A DNA stretch of 64,000 nucleotides from Mesorhizobium sp. NZP2298. Lineage in GTDB: Bacteria; Pseudomonadota; Alphaproteobacteria; Rhizobiales; Rhizobiaceae. Shown one piece after another: positions 26,687 through 35,237 of the stretch. The stretch is from assembly GCF_013170825.1 (NCBI RefSeq), contig NZ_CP033365.1, forward strand, positions 5,468,001 through 5,532,000, in the 5' to 3' direction. Below the pieces are notes generated by a model that saw nothing but the letters and a program-made list of their open reading frames with translations, searched no databases and was not told where the DNA came from. The position numbers were made by a program, and so were the translations under genes. Position 1 is the first letter of the stretch. Every line of letters begins with the position of its first letter.

Positions 26687-26701
26687 TTGTGCAATGCACA
26701 A
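26687..26701. promoter_or_regulatory. 15-bp palindrome TTGTGCAATGCACAA
   Basis: This perfect dyad (TTGTGC, 3-nt centre, GCACAA) lies in the 144-bp gap upstream of the PhyH-like gene and just past the glycosyltransferase stop. It may be an operator for the PhyH-like gene. No regulator gene is adjacent. Confidence 0.45.
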
Positions 26702-26723
26702 TAGACAGAGCATATGCAAAAAA

Positions 26724-27251
26724 TCACTTTGGCGAGCGGTGCTGCTGCCTCGGCGGCGCTACCCAGATCTCGGCGTCGAGCCTCTTTGTCGCCAAGCCAC
26801 GCGCCAGCGCCTCGGCGCTACCGGCGCTTTTCGACAAGGACGCGGCTTGCCGCTTGCTGATCACCAGCCCGTCGGCGAGCGCACGGTTTCCCGAAAAGAC
26901 CCGAGCCAGGAACGGTGTGCGGCTGCCCCGCGCGCGCGAGAATCGCGCCGCCATGGTTTGCCGCGCCGTGTGGGCGACAACCGCATCGATCCACCCCTCC
27001 ACCAGCCGCGCGCCCGGCTCCAGCAGCAGCAGCCAGTCACCCTTGGCCTGGCGGATCCCCACGGCAATGCCGCCGCTTGCCACGTACTGGCAGCCGGCAT
27101 GCTCGGCGACATGATGCGTCTGGTCGGTGGAGCCGGTGTCGCAGACGACGACCTCGCGCACCACGCCCTCGACAGCGCCGCCAATCAGCGAGCTGAGCGT
27201 ACGGGCGAGAGCCTCCTCGTCATTGCGCGTTTCAATGAGAACACTGAGCAT
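26724..27251 (-). CDS. Family 2 glycosyltransferase-like protein
   Basis: The 175-residue protein begins LSVLIETRNDEEALARTLSS and contains VVCDTGSTDQTHHVAEHAGC, the nucleotide-sugar half of the GT-A fold. The usual D-x-D metal site is replaced by LLLLEPGARL, and the acceptor half is short. It may be a non-canonical or inactive transferase. The start is ATG 27251, with no clear ribosome-binding site. It is divergent from the radical SAM gene. Confidence 0.75.
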   Translation of the reverse strand: MLSVLIETRNDEEALARTLSSLIGGAVEGVVREVVVCDTGSTDQTHHVAEHAGCQYVASGGIAVGIRQAKGDWLLLLEPGARLVEGWIDAVVAHTARQTMAARFSRARGSRTPFLARVFSGNRALADGLVISKRQAASLSKSAGSAEALARGLATKRLDAEIWVAPPRQQHRSPK

Positions 27252-27350
27252 GTTTAGCCGAATAGCGGAAAGCAGCGCACAGCGCCAGTTTTTGCAGCGC
27301 AGCATAGAAAGTTCTTGATTTGTTCTCATCGAGAAAATAGGAATAATTTC

Positions 27351-28556
27351 ATGAACCGAGCGATTCGAAACAACATGGACAGTCCCTGGGAGCGGGCCAA
27401 GATGGAACCGATCGTGCGCGCCGACATTGCAGCTTTCGGAGCTGGACGAGCCGAGATGGCCAATGCGATGATCGAGCAGAGTGGCATGCGTATCCGTCCG
27501 GACCGCAATCGCGGCCGGTCGGCGGGCATCAATCCGTCCGGCCGGTTCGAGCCGGTCAGCCGCCATGTCTTCGATGATGGCTGGGATTCGCTGGAGGAGC
27601 TGCCGCCCTTCAAGACCGAAGTGCAGGTTGAAAAGCCGCGTACCATCATCACCCGCAACGAATCGCCTGACATCTCCTTCGACCGGTCGATCAACCCCTA
27701 TCGCGGCTGCGAACATGGCTGCGTTTATTGCTTCGCACGGCCGACGCACGCCTTCATGGGCCTGTCGCCGGGCTTGGATTTTGAATCCAAGCTGTTCGCC
27801 AAGCCGGATGCGGCAAGGTTGCTCAACAAGGAACTGTCGAAGGACGGCTACCAGCCGCGCACCATCGCCATCGGCACCAACACCGACCCTTACCAGCCGA
27901 TCGAAAAGCAGTACCGGATCATGCGCGAGATCCTCGAAGTGCTGGAAGCGCGTGGCCATCCGGTCGGCATCGTCACCAAGTCCGCATTGGTGACGCGCGA
28001 TATCGACATCTTGTCGCGCATGGCCGAGCGCGGGCTGGCCAAGGTGGCGCTGTCGGTGACGACAATGGACCGCATGCTGGCGCGCACCATGGAGCCCCGC
28101 GCGTCGACGCCGACCAAGCGGCTGGAGGCTATCCGGCAGCTTTCGGATGCCGGCATTCCGGCTTCGGTCATGGTGGCGCCGATCATCCCCGGCCTCACCG
28201 ACCAGGAGATGGAACGGATCCTCGATTCGGCGCGCGCGGCGGGCGCGCGCGAGGCGGGTTACGTCGTGCTGCGCCTGCCTTTGGAGGTCAGCCCGATCTT
28301 CAAGGACTGGCTGCTGCGCCATTATCCCGACCGCTACCGCCACGTGATGTCCCTGATCCGTTCGATGCGCGACGGCAAGGACTACGATTCGGAATGGGGC
28401 AAGCGCATGAAGGGCGCCGGACCCTACGCCTGGCAGATCGGTCGCCGCTTCGAGATCACCGCCAAGCGGCTCGGCCTCAATGCTGAGCGGCGCACGCTCC
28501 GCACCGACCTGTTCGTCGCGGCCGGAAAGGACCAGGAGCAGTTGATGCTGCTCTGA
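27351..28556 (+). CDS. PA0069-family radical SAM protein
   Basis: The 401-residue protein has a 4Fe-4S radical SAM motif at Cys120, Cys124 and Cys127 ([12 protein letters not shown]), followed by [15 protein letters not shown] and [17 protein letters not shown]. These features match the SplB-like PA0069 family, which is conserved but lacks a settled substrate. ATG 27351 has AGGAA upstream. It probably stands as its own transcription unit. Confidence 0.92.
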   Translation: MNRAIRNNMDSPWERAKMEPIVRADIAAFGAGRAEMANAMIEQSGMRIRPDRNRGRSAGINPSGRFEPVSRHVFDDGWDSLEELPPFKTEVQVEKPRTIITRNESPDISFDRSINPYRGCEHGCVYCFARPTHAFMGLSPGLDFESKLFAKPDAARLLNKELSKDGYQPRTIAIGTNTDPYQPIEKQYRIMREILEVLEARGHPVGIVTKSALVTRDIDILSRMAERGLAKVALSVTTMDRMLARTMEPRASTPTKRLEAIRQLSDAGIPASVMVAPIIPGLTDQEMERILDSARAAGAREAGYVVLRLPLEVSPIFKDWLLRHYPDRYRHVMSLIRSMRDGKDYDSEWGKRMKGAGPYAWQIGRRFEITAKRLGLNAERRTLRTDLFVAAGKDQEQLMLL

Positions 28557-28674
28557 ACGCCCCCTTTCGCCGCCGCCGCTTCATTGCGGTCACGGCAAAG
28601 AATCCCGTCCGGCCTGCCCCGGCCTGCAGACGGTGCCCTCCCGGTCCGGCGCCCCACCCGACCCGGAGGGACTT

Positions 28675-28738
28675 GCGGAGAATCGGAGCCGATGCGAACC
28701 TCGCCGCAACATGGCTCGCGCGCGTTCCGATTCTCCGC
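28675..28738. promoter_or_regulatory. 13-bp inverted repeat flanking the rnhB start
   Basis: GCGGAGAATCGGA (28675-28687) and TCCGATTCTCCGC (28726-28738) are perfectly complementary, with a 38-nt loop that contains the rnhB ATG at 28711. The repeat could fold in mRNA and present or hide the start, or act at DNA level. Confidence 0.5.
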
Positions 28739-29406
28739 TTCTCTTCGAAATCGTCGAGAAACCCGATTTCTCCTTCGAGACGAAGGCGATGGCTGACGGG
28801 CTATGGCCTGTCGCGGGAATGGATGAGGCCGGTCGCGGCCCGCTGGCCGGGCCGGTGGTCGCGGCCGCGGTGGTGCTCGACCCCGCCAACATCCCCGAAG
28901 GCCTCGACGATTCCAAACGTCTCAGTCATTTGCAGCGCGAGGCGCTGTTCCTGCGCATTCTTGGCTCCGCGCAGGCGGTTTCGATGGCGTCGATCAGCGC
29001 CGAAGGCATCGATAGCAGCAACATCCTCAAGGCAAGCCTGGAGGCGATGCGGCGCGCGCTGGTCGGGCTGTCGGTCCGCCCGAAACTCGCGCTTGCCGAC
29101 GGCCGCGATGTGCCGCCCGGGCTGCCGTGCGACGGCCGCGCGTTGATCAAGGGCGACCAGCGCTCGCAGTCGATCGCCGCCGCCTCGATCGTCGCCAAGG
29201 TGATGCGCGATCGCATGATGTGCGGCTGCGGCAGCCATCACGACCGCTACGGCTTTGAAGTCCACATGGGCTACGCCACGGCCCGCCACCGCACGGCGAT
29301 CGAGGCGCATGGCCCCGTCGCACGGCTGCACCGGGTGTCATTCGCGCCGTTCAGGCTGGGCGGGGCTGAAGTGGTTGAAGAAGAGAGCCTGGCCGGGCTG
29401 GATTGA
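28711..29406 (+). CDS. rnhB: Ribonuclease HII
   Basis: This enzyme cleaves RNA in RNA-DNA hybrids and at embedded ribonucleotides. The 231 residues carry the catalytic set: Asp38 and Glu39 in [13 protein letters not shown], Asp130 in LALADGRD, and Asp167 in [12 protein letters not shown]. Also present is [14 protein letters not shown], typical of HII enzymes. ATG 28711 sits in the loop of a 13-bp inverted repeat, and no classic ribosome-binding site is evident, so the start is somewhat uncertain. It is convergent with the ATP synthase operon. Confidence 0.93.
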   Translation: MARARSDSPLLFEIVEKPDFSFETKAMADGLWPVAGMDEAGRGPLAGPVVAAAVVLDPANIPEGLDDSKRLSHLQREALFLRILGSAQAVSMASISAEGIDSSNILKASLEAMRRALVGLSVRPKLALADGRDVPPGLPCDGRALIKGDQRSQSIAAASIVAKVMRDRMMCGCGSHHDRYGFEVHMGYATARHRTAIEAHGPVARLHRVSFAPFRLGGAEVVEEESLAGLD

Positions 29407-29458
29407 GCTGAGCGAGCGATCTCCCCCTCGAGGGATTATCGGTGCTCAATGCGCCCAA

Positions 29459-29489
29459 CAAAAAAGCCGCCAGGTTGCCCGGGCGGCTT
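29459..29489 (-). terminator. Intrinsic terminator of the ATP synthase Fo operon
   Basis: AAGCCGCC (29464-29471) pairs with GGCGGCTT (29482-29489). On the minus strand the stem is followed by a TTTTTTGTTG tract, a textbook terminator 24 nt past the atpF stop. It may also stop rnhB from the other side. Confidence 0.88.
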
Positions 29490-29512
29490 CATGTCGGCGG
29501 CTCGAGAACCGC

Positions 29513-30004
29513 TCAGTTCAGCTTGGCCTTCACATCCGCGAGCGAAGCCTTGAACAGGTCGGCGCCGGCCTTGACATCGACCTTGGCGGCCAGCAGCGCG
29601 CGGGCGGCTTCGACAGCGATATCGACGGCGCTGGCGCGCACTTCGGCAACCGCATCGCGCTCGGCCTGACCGATCTTCTGCTCGGCAAGCGCGGTGCGCC
29701 GAGCGACATAGTCTTCGGACTTCTTATGCGCGTCGGCGGCGAGCATTTCGGCTTCGCGCTTGGCGGCCGCTACGATGTCGGCAGCCTCCTGCTCGGCTTC
29801 CTTGCGCTTCTTCTTGTACTGGCCGAGCAGTTGCTGGGCCTCGTCACGCAGCTTGCGGGCTTCGTCGAGCTCGCTGCTGATCCTGGCGGCGCGGGCGTCA
29901 AGCGCCTTGGCGATCAGGCCGGGCACCTTGATATAGATGGCGACGCCCAGGAAGATGATCAGGGCAATCGTGGCCCAGAGCGTTGCGAGAGATGTAGCGT
30001 CCAT
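29513..30004 (-). CDS. atpF: ATP synthase Fo subunit b
   Basis: The 163-residue peripheral-stalk subunit has one N-terminal membrane span (LATLWATIALIIFLGVAIYI). A long charged coiled coil of Ala, Glu, Lys and Arg follows from about residue 35 to the end. ATG 30004 has GAGGAG upstream. It is the last gene of the atpI-B-E-F'-F operon and pairs with the b' subunit encoded just upstream, the heterodimeric stalk found in alphaproteobacteria. Confidence 0.95.
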   Translation of the reverse strand: MDATSLATLWATIALIIFLGVAIYIKVPGLIAKALDARAARISSELDEARKLRDEAQQLLGQYKKKRKEAEQEAADIVAAAKREAEMLAADAHKKSEDYVARRTALAEQKIGQAERDAVAEVRASAVDIAVEAARALLAAKVDVKAGADLFKASLADVKAKLN

Positions 30005-30014
30005 GATGCGCTCC

Positions 30015-30614
30015 TCACCGGGCCACGGATTTGACCGCGGCCGCGACCTCGGCCTTGCTGGCCTTGCCGCCGACCAGGGCCTCGACGATCGCCGAAGCGG
30101 TGTCCTCGGCAATGCTGCCGACTTCCTTCATGGCGTTGGCCTTGATGGAAGAAATGCGTGCCTCGGCCTCGCCAAGCTTCTCGTCGAGCGCGGCCTCGAT
30201 CTTCTTGCGTGCGGTCTCGGCTTCCGTCTTGGCCGCATCGGCGGCCTGCTGGCCGATCGAATTGGCGTTCTTCTTGGCTTCCGCCAGTTCCTGCTCGTAA
30301 GCAGCAACAGCGGCGTCGGCCTCGCCCTTCAACTTGCTCGCCTGATCGAGATCCTGGCTGATACGGTCATTGCGCACATCGATGATGCCGCCGACGCGCG
30401 GCACCACGACGCGCTTCAGGAAGAGGTAGAACAGCCCAAAAGTGATCGCCAGCCACAGAAGCTGCGACGGGAAGGTCGCAGGATCGAACGGCGGAAATGC
30501 GCCATGCGCTTCGGCAGGCACGCCGGTGGCGGAGTGCGTGTCGCCTCCGGTCGCGGCATGGCTGGTATCGGCGGCAGGCGCGGACTCTTGCGCAAAGGCA
30601 GATGTCACGAACAT
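30015..30614 (-). CDS. ATP synthase Fo subunit b'
   Basis: The 199-residue subunit b' has a Thr/Ser/Ala-rich N-terminal region. A membrane segment follows (about 50-70; SQLLWLAITFGLFYLFLKRV), then PRVGGIIDVRNDRISQDLDQ and a long coiled coil. It forms the stator stalk with subunit b. It lies between atpE and atpF, 10 bp before the atpF start. The symbol is given variously as atpF', atpG or atpX, so none is entered. Confidence 0.94.
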   Translation of the reverse strand: MFVTSAFAQESAPAADTSHAATGGDTHSATGVPAEAHGAFPPFDPATFPSQLLWLAITFGLFYLFLKRVVVPRVGGIIDVRNDRISQDLDQASKLKGEADAAVAAYEQELAEAKKNANSIGQQAADAAKTEAETARKKIEAALDEKLGEAEARISSIKANAMKEVGSIAEDTASAIVEALVGGKASKAEVAAAVKSVAR

Positions 30615-30676
30615 GGACTATCCCCAGATATCAGGCCCGCCGCTTGCGCGGCCGGCCTGTCCAATCTTCCCAAAGC

Positions 30677-30901
30677 TCAGCCGAACAGGGCCAGCAGCGC
30701 GATGAGAAGCGAGAAGATGCCCAGAGCTTCGGTCACGGCGAAGCCGAAGATCAGGCGGCCGAACTGGCCGTCAGCAGCCGACGGGTTGCGCAGCGCGCCC
30801 GAGAGGTAGCTGCCGAAGATGTTGCCCAGGCCAATGCCCGCGCCACCCATGCCCAGGCAAGCGATGCCGGCGCCGATGTACTTTGCTGCTTCTGCGTCCA
30901 T
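30677..30901 (-). CDS. atpE: ATP synthase Fo subunit c
   Basis: The 74-residue hairpin subunit forms the rotor ring. Two membrane helices flank the polar loop ALRNPSA (about 36-42), and the proton-carrying carboxylate is Glu58 in [12 protein letters not shown]. Glycine-rich helix 1 ([18 protein letters not shown]) is as expected. Glu, not a Na+-type ligand set, fits proton coupling. It follows atpB in the operon. Confidence 0.97.
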   Translation of the reverse strand: MDAEAAKYIGAGIACLGMGGAGIGLGNIFGSYLSGALRNPSAADGQFGRLIFGFAVTEALGIFSLLIALLALFG

Positions 30902-30988
30902 TTGTTCAACTCCTTTGGATCTGAAAATTCCGTTGGTATTCCATCCGGCGCCAGAGTTGGAAACTCGTAAGGCCGGAAACTCTTGGGC

Positions 30989-31747
30989 CTAGTGCCCGGG
31001 ATGCAGGGCGTCGTTGAGATACATGCAGGTCAACACCGCGAAGACGTACGCCTGCAGGAAGGCGACCAGCAATTCAAGCGCCGTCAGCGCCACCGCCATG
31101 GCCAGCGGCAGGATCGAGCCCGCGACGCCGACCGCGCCGAGCGCGGAGAGGCTGACGACGAAGCCCGAGAACACCTTCAGCGTGATGTGGCCGGCCAGCA
31201 TGTTGGCGAACAGACGAACCGAGAGGCTGACCGGGCGCGACACGAAGGAGATGACTTCGATCAGCACCACCAGCGGCAGCAGGAACACCGGCACGCCATG
31301 CGGCACGAACAGCTTCAGGAAACCGAGACCGTGCTTCATGAAGCCGTAGACCACCACGGTTCCGATCACCAGGGCGGCGAGGCCGAAGGTGACGATGATG
31401 TGGCTGGTGACGGTGAAGAAATAGGGGAAAAGGCCGAGCAGGTTGGCGACCAGCACGAACATGAACAGCGAGAACACGAAGGGGAAGAACTTCATGCCCT
31501 GCGTGCCGGCGGCATCGCGCAACATGTTGCCGACGAACTCGTAGGCCATTTCGGAGATCGACTGCAGCCGGCCGGGAACCAGGCTGCGGCTCGACGTCGT
31601 CAGGAACAGGAACGCGGCCGCGACAACCACGGTCGCGACCATGAACAGTGCCGAATTTGTGAAGGACAGGTCGTAGCCGCCGATGTTAATCGGAACCAGC
31701 TTGATGATATGGAACTGGTGGATCGGATCGACCTTGTCAGCTGCCAC
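30989..31747 (-). CDS. atpB: ATP synthase Fo subunit a
   Basis: The 252-residue stator subunit provides the proton half-channels. The conserved arginine is Arg178 in [16 protein letters not shown]. Other family marks are the N-terminal FTNSALFMV span and [11 protein letters not shown]. Five to six membrane segments are visible. It is transcribed after atpI, with atpE following after an 87-bp gap. Confidence 0.97.
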   Translation of the reverse strand: MAADKVDPIHQFHIIKLVPINIGGYDLSFTNSALFMVATVVVAAAFLFLTTSSRSLVPGRLQSISEMAYEFVGNMLRDAAGTQGMKFFPFVFSLFMFVLVANLLGLFPYFFTVTSHIIVTFGLAALVIGTVVVYGFMKHGLGFLKLFVPHGVPVFLLPLVVLIEVISFVSRPVSLSVRLFANMLAGHITLKVFSGFVVSLSALGAVGVAGSILPLAMAVALTALELLVAFLQAYVFAVLTCMYLNDALHPGH

Positions 31748-31830
31748 GTTCTAACCCCGTCAATGCCGCGTACGGCCAAATTACCATTGCCGCACGAGGC
31801 GGCTATTTCCAAATGCCGCCTGAAGGGCGG

Positions 31831-32238
31831 TCATTTGCTGTCGTCCCGGCCAGAGCGCGATTTATCGCCCTGTCCGAATTCTGCCACAACGCCCGCGGAA
31901 CGCATGACATTGAGCACGCCGGCGCCAAAACCAAGCAGCAGGAAAACGATCAGACCCCACGGCGATGTCCCCGCCATACGGTCGATGATCCAGCCGATAC
32001 CGGCGCCCACCACCACGCCAGCGATAAATTCACTGGAGAGTTTGACCGCCTGGCCATATCCGGCCGCACTGCCCGCTTTCGCGTCGTCTTTCCCCTCGAG
32101 CCGGTTCGGCAGCCTTGTCGCAAGCGATGCTTCAAGTTCACGCCGACGTCGCTCAAGATCGTCGTCGCGGATGCCGGTTTCATGCTGATTGCCGCGGCCG
32201 GTTTCTCCGGTTCCGTCTGGCCTGCTTTTATCGGCCAT
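31831..32238 (-). CDS. atpI: AtpI/AtpZ family protein
   Basis: The 135-residue protein has a charged N-terminal half (RDDDLERRRRELEASLATRL) and two membrane spans (about 68-112; FIAGVVVGAGIGWIIDR and GLIVFLLLGFGAGVLNVM). AtpI helps assemble the c-ring and may carry Mg2+. It is the first gene of the Fo operon, behind a good promoter at 32296-32324. Confidence 0.92.
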   Translation of the reverse strand: MADKSRPDGTGETGRGNQHETGIRDDDLERRRRELEASLATRLPNRLEGKDDAKAGSAAGYGQAVKLSSEFIAGVVVGAGIGWIIDRMAGTSPWGLIVFLLLGFGAGVLNVMRSAGVVAEFGQGDKSRSGRDDSK

Positions 32239-32295
32239 CGCAACCCCCCTGCCCGGTCAGACCGTCACCGTCCGTCCGCTTCTAAAGTCGCCGGC

Positions 32296-32324
32296 AACAT
32301 AGTTAGAGGGTTTGCGCCCGTCAA
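32296..32324 (-). promoter_or_regulatory. Promoter of the atpIBEF'F operon
   Basis: On the minus strand, TTGACG (32319-32324, preceded by C) and TATGTT (32296-32301, preceded by C) are spaced by exactly 17 bp. This matches the rhizobial housekeeping pattern CTTGAC-N17-CTATAT. It lies about 58 bp upstream of atpI. Confidence 0.7.
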
Positions 32325-32494
32325 GCCACGGGCGGAAGATCATTGCCATGTATTTTAGGCAATAAAATCAAAGAATTAGTAAGGTGCGACATCGTGCCCG
32401 CCGCGACGACGGGGATGCGTCGCGCGAATCCCCCGGACAATGGCTCCTCAATCGAGCCCGTAGCCGGCGGAAAAGACCAGCGGCCGACAGGCCT

Positions 32495-33679
32495 TCAGCT
32501 CCACCCGCCGCCATAGGTGCGGTAGAAGATATGCAAGCCGATCTTGGTCATCTTCTGCATCGTGCGCGCCCATCCCGGATGGACATATTGGGCATAGTAG
32601 TGGGTCGACGATCCGACCTCCGGGATGAATATCTTGCCGGCGGTGACGGCCATGGCGATGTCCTGCGCGGTCTTGTAGGCGACCGGGCTGTCGATGCGCT
32701 TCCTCCTGCCGTCGCAAGCGAAGGAGAACTGGCAACGGTTGAACCAGCTGTCGTTCTGGTAAACGACGCCGCAGATCGAATTGGGGTAGGCCGGATTGCG
32801 GACGCGATTGAGGATGACCTGGGCAACGGCAGCCTGGCCGCGCACGGACTCGCTCCTCGCCTCGAAATAGATGCCGTTGGCCAGGCATGCCTGCTCCTTC
32901 TTGGAGAAGACACTCTCAGGCAGCGGATTCTGGATCCACCAATGGTCACCCTTGGCCATCGGCGGAATGAAGCGGCCACTGTTGGGCTGCTCGTCCTGGA
33001 GGAGGGCTTCGAAGGGCGAGGCCTTGGCATAGTCCGGCTCGGATTGCGCATAAGCCGTTGCCAGCACATCCGGATGATCGTTGTTGACGAGGGCCGCAAG
33101 CATGGCCGGCACGCCGGGATCCGGCTTCTTGTCCTCACGCGCATGGAATTCCGCGGCGATCTGGATTTCCTTGCCTTTGATCTGGGGCTTGGCAAATGCC
33201 ATTTTCAGATCGCTGTCCATGCTCGGCCGCATCAAGGATGAGGTCCGCTGGAAGATCGAACCGGCGTTGAAGTTCTTCGGCGGTGCAACAGGAGACACCT
33301 GGACGATGCGGCCCTTCTTGTCGGCGCGCATGACGCGATCCTCGTCGGGCGAGCCGCTGACCTTGCCGCCCTTGCCGCGAAACGAGACAGAGCCGACGCC
33401 CGCCAGGTGAATACCCGATCCGGAGATCGAGCCAGTGACATCGGAATCGACGAACGGCATCTCGGCGGCATGCACCGAACCGGCGACGGATCTCTCGACA
33501 TAGGAATTCCAGCGCGCGGTCGGCGATTCGAGGCCGGAAACCAGACTGGTCATGTCCTGGTAGGCAGCGACGGTCGGGAAACCGATCCAGATGCCGAGGC
33601 CGATGATGAGCGGAGACACAAAATTGCGCTTCTTCTCACCGGCGGCGGCAGCAAGCCGCTTCAAGACGCGTCGATGCAC
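32495..33679 (-). CDS. Cell wall hydrolase (SleB/CwlJ, Hydrolase_2 family)
   Basis: The 394-residue protein has one N-terminal membrane segment (FVSPLIIGLGIWIGFPTVAA), a long variable region, and a C-terminal Hydrolase_2 domain (about 265-394). The domain shows CLANGIYFEARSESVRGQAA, VAQVILNRVRNPAYP and FNRCQFSFACDG. It is likely an envelope-anchored peptidoglycan hydrolase or transglycosylase. GTG 33679 is chosen for GGAGAG upstream; a TTG 14 codons earlier also fits. Confidence 0.88.
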   Translation of the reverse strand: MHRRVLKRLAAAAGEKKRNFVSPLIIGLGIWIGFPTVAAYQDMTSLVSGLESPTARWNSYVERSVAGSVHAAEMPFVDSDVTGSISGSGIHLAGVGSVSFRGKGGKVSGSPDEDRVMRADKKGRIVQVSPVAPPKNFNAGSIFQRTSSLMRPSMDSDLKMAFAKPQIKGKEIQIAAEFHAREDKKPDPGVPAMLAALVNNDHPDVLATAYAQSEPDYAKASPFEALLQDEQPNSGRFIPPMAKGDHWWIQNPLPESVFSKKEQACLANGIYFEARSESVRGQAAVAQVILNRVRNPAYPNSICGVVYQNDSWFNRCQFSFACDGRRKRIDSPVAYKTAQDIAMAVTAGKIFIPEVGSSTHYYAQYVHPGWARTMQKMTKIGLHIFYRTYGGGWS

Positions 33680-33824
33680 GGAACTCTCTCCAGGAACGCT
33701 ACTGACCCCACTGGAGAGCAAAATGATGCATTAACCTTGATGGGACGTTAACGGGATCGATCGGGTTTTCTCAGTCGGCTCAAGGTCGTGGTTTCGAAGT
33801 CGGGCGGTTTTGCGGCGGGAGCAT

Positions 33825-35117
33825 TCAGGCCGGCCGCAGGAAAATCGGCCATGCGATGAGCGCGCAGATGGCGGCCGACAGCCAGACGCCGGACCATGAC
33901 CAGAGGTGCAGCAGCCCGGGAATGGCCACCGGCACCAGGAAGAAGCCAACGAAAACAAAGGTGTTGGCCAGACTGAGCGCGGTTCCGACATGGCCGGCGC
34001 CGGCAAGCGTGGCAAGCTCGGTGTAGGCAACACCATGCCAGGCGGAGACCGAGATGCCTGCGGCAATCAGCACTAGGGGAAGAACAGCGATCAGGAAGGA
34101 CTGGCCGCCCGGCATGGCGGGGCTGGCCAGGACCAATACCCAGAGCACCACGAAGGCAAGCGCGCTGAACGCGCTGCATCTGCGAAGGAACTGACGGCGA
34201 TTGCCGTGGCGGTCGGTGAAGCGGCCGCTCCAGACGCGCATGACCATGGCGCCGATCTGCACGGCTGCCAAGCTCGCACTGATCGCGGCGGTTCCCAGCC
34301 CTGCGAAGTCGTGCAGAAACACAGACGCGAAAGTGAGCACCGCCACCTGCGGGAAGCAGAGCAAGCCGATAGCGGTGGCGATGCGCCAGACCTCGAGGTT
34401 GCGCAGCGGCGCCGATCCGGCCGTGGTCGGCGAAACGACGTGATCCACGGTCGGCGGCTCGTGCAGCCAACGCCAGGCGAACAGGGCGGAGATAGCGGAT
34501 GTGCCGGCCAGGAGCCCGAACACCGCGGAAAAGCCGAAAACCAGGGCGAGCGACGGCAGGACAAGCGCGCCCAGGCCACCACCAAGCGGCACCGCCGTCT
34601 GACGGATGCTCATGGCAAAGCCACGTTCATTTTCCCGGAACCAGCCCATGATGGCACGGCCGCTCGAGCCGTTGACGCTGCCGCCCAGCAATCCGGTGAC
34701 GAGCAGGCTTGCCGACAGGAGCGTGATATCGGGAACGCCTGACCTCGTCGGCACGACGAGCACGGCCATGGCAAGCAGCCAGGCCGCCGTCGCCCCAAGT
34801 CCGATCAGAAGCACGCGGCGATCGCCCCAGCGATCGGTGAGCAAGCCCCAGGGCAATTCGCTGAGCGCAACGCCCAGTCCGAGGAGGCCAAGCGCCAGGC
34901 CAAGCTCGGCATTGCTCAGGTGATAGCCCTGACGAAGCACGACGGCCGTTGCCGGTATGCCGGAGAAGGTGGCCGAGAAACTGGCGTTCGCGGCGACACC
35001 GATGCCCAGGACCTTCCAGCGATGGCCAGGGCTGAACACCCTTCCGGTGGAGCCGGCAGCCCTGTCTTGCAGGATTTGTGTTGGCTTTTGGTCGGTGCAG
35101 TCAACGATGGCGGACAT
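33825..35117 (-). CDS. Major facilitator superfamily transporter
   Basis: The 430-residue carrier has about 12 membrane segments. An MFS loop motif (GLLTDRWGDRRVLLIGLG) lies between helices 2 and 3, and its equivalent SGRFTDRHGNRRQF lies in the second half. The substrate cannot be read. It is divergent from the LysR gene at 35238, and twin 15-bp operators lie in the gap. ATG 35117 is preferred over an upstream non-ATG extension. Confidence 0.9.
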   Translation of the reverse strand: MSAIVDCTDQKPTQILQDRAAGSTGRVFSPGHRWKVLGIGVAANASFSATFSGIPATAVVLRQGYHLSNAELGLALGLLGLGVALSELPWGLLTDRWGDRRVLLIGLGATAAWLLAMAVLVVPTRSGVPDITLLSASLLVTGLLGGSVNGSSGRAIMGWFRENERGFAMSIRQTAVPLGGGLGALVLPSLALVFGFSAVFGLLAGTSAISALFAWRWLHEPPTVDHVVSPTTAGSAPLRNLEVWRIATAIGLLCFPQVAVLTFASVFLHDFAGLGTAAISASLAAVQIGAMVMRVWSGRFTDRHGNRRQFLRRCSAFSALAFVVLWVLVLASPAMPGGQSFLIAVLPLVLIAAGISVSAWHGVAYTELATLAGAGHVGTALSLANTFVFVGFFLVPVAIPGLLHLWSWSGVWLSAAICALIAWPIFLRPA

Positions 35118-35183
35118 GATTTCATTCCCATGGGAATCCAGTCGCCTGGACCTTGACCCCATCTCTCTATCGCCATAAATCCG

Positions 35184-35198
35184 TCCTAAAAATCAGGA
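35184..35198. promoter_or_regulatory. LysR-type operator 1, TCCTAAAAATCAGGA
   Basis: This 15-bp dyad (TCCT-N7-AGGA) matches the site at 35215-35229 in 13 of 15 bases and lies three helical turns away from it (31 bp). It is nearer the MFS gene. Confidence 0.68.
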
Positions 35199-35214
35199 AG
35201 TTTTTGACTATCAA

Positions 35215-35229
35215 TCCTGAAAAGCAGGA
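35215..35229. promoter_or_regulatory. LysR-type operator 2, TCCTGAAAAGCAGGA
   Basis: This is the second copy of the dyad. Its AGGA end lies 8 bases before the LysR start at 35238 and doubles as that gene's ribosome-binding site, so binding here should also repress lysR. Confidence 0.68.
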
Positions 35230-35237
35230 TATTTCTT

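Noticed and set aside
27252..28343. Upstream extension of the glycosyltransferase frame
   Set aside because: The added 364 residues lie opposite the radical SAM gene and have shadow-frame composition. ATG 27251 starts the recognisable domain.
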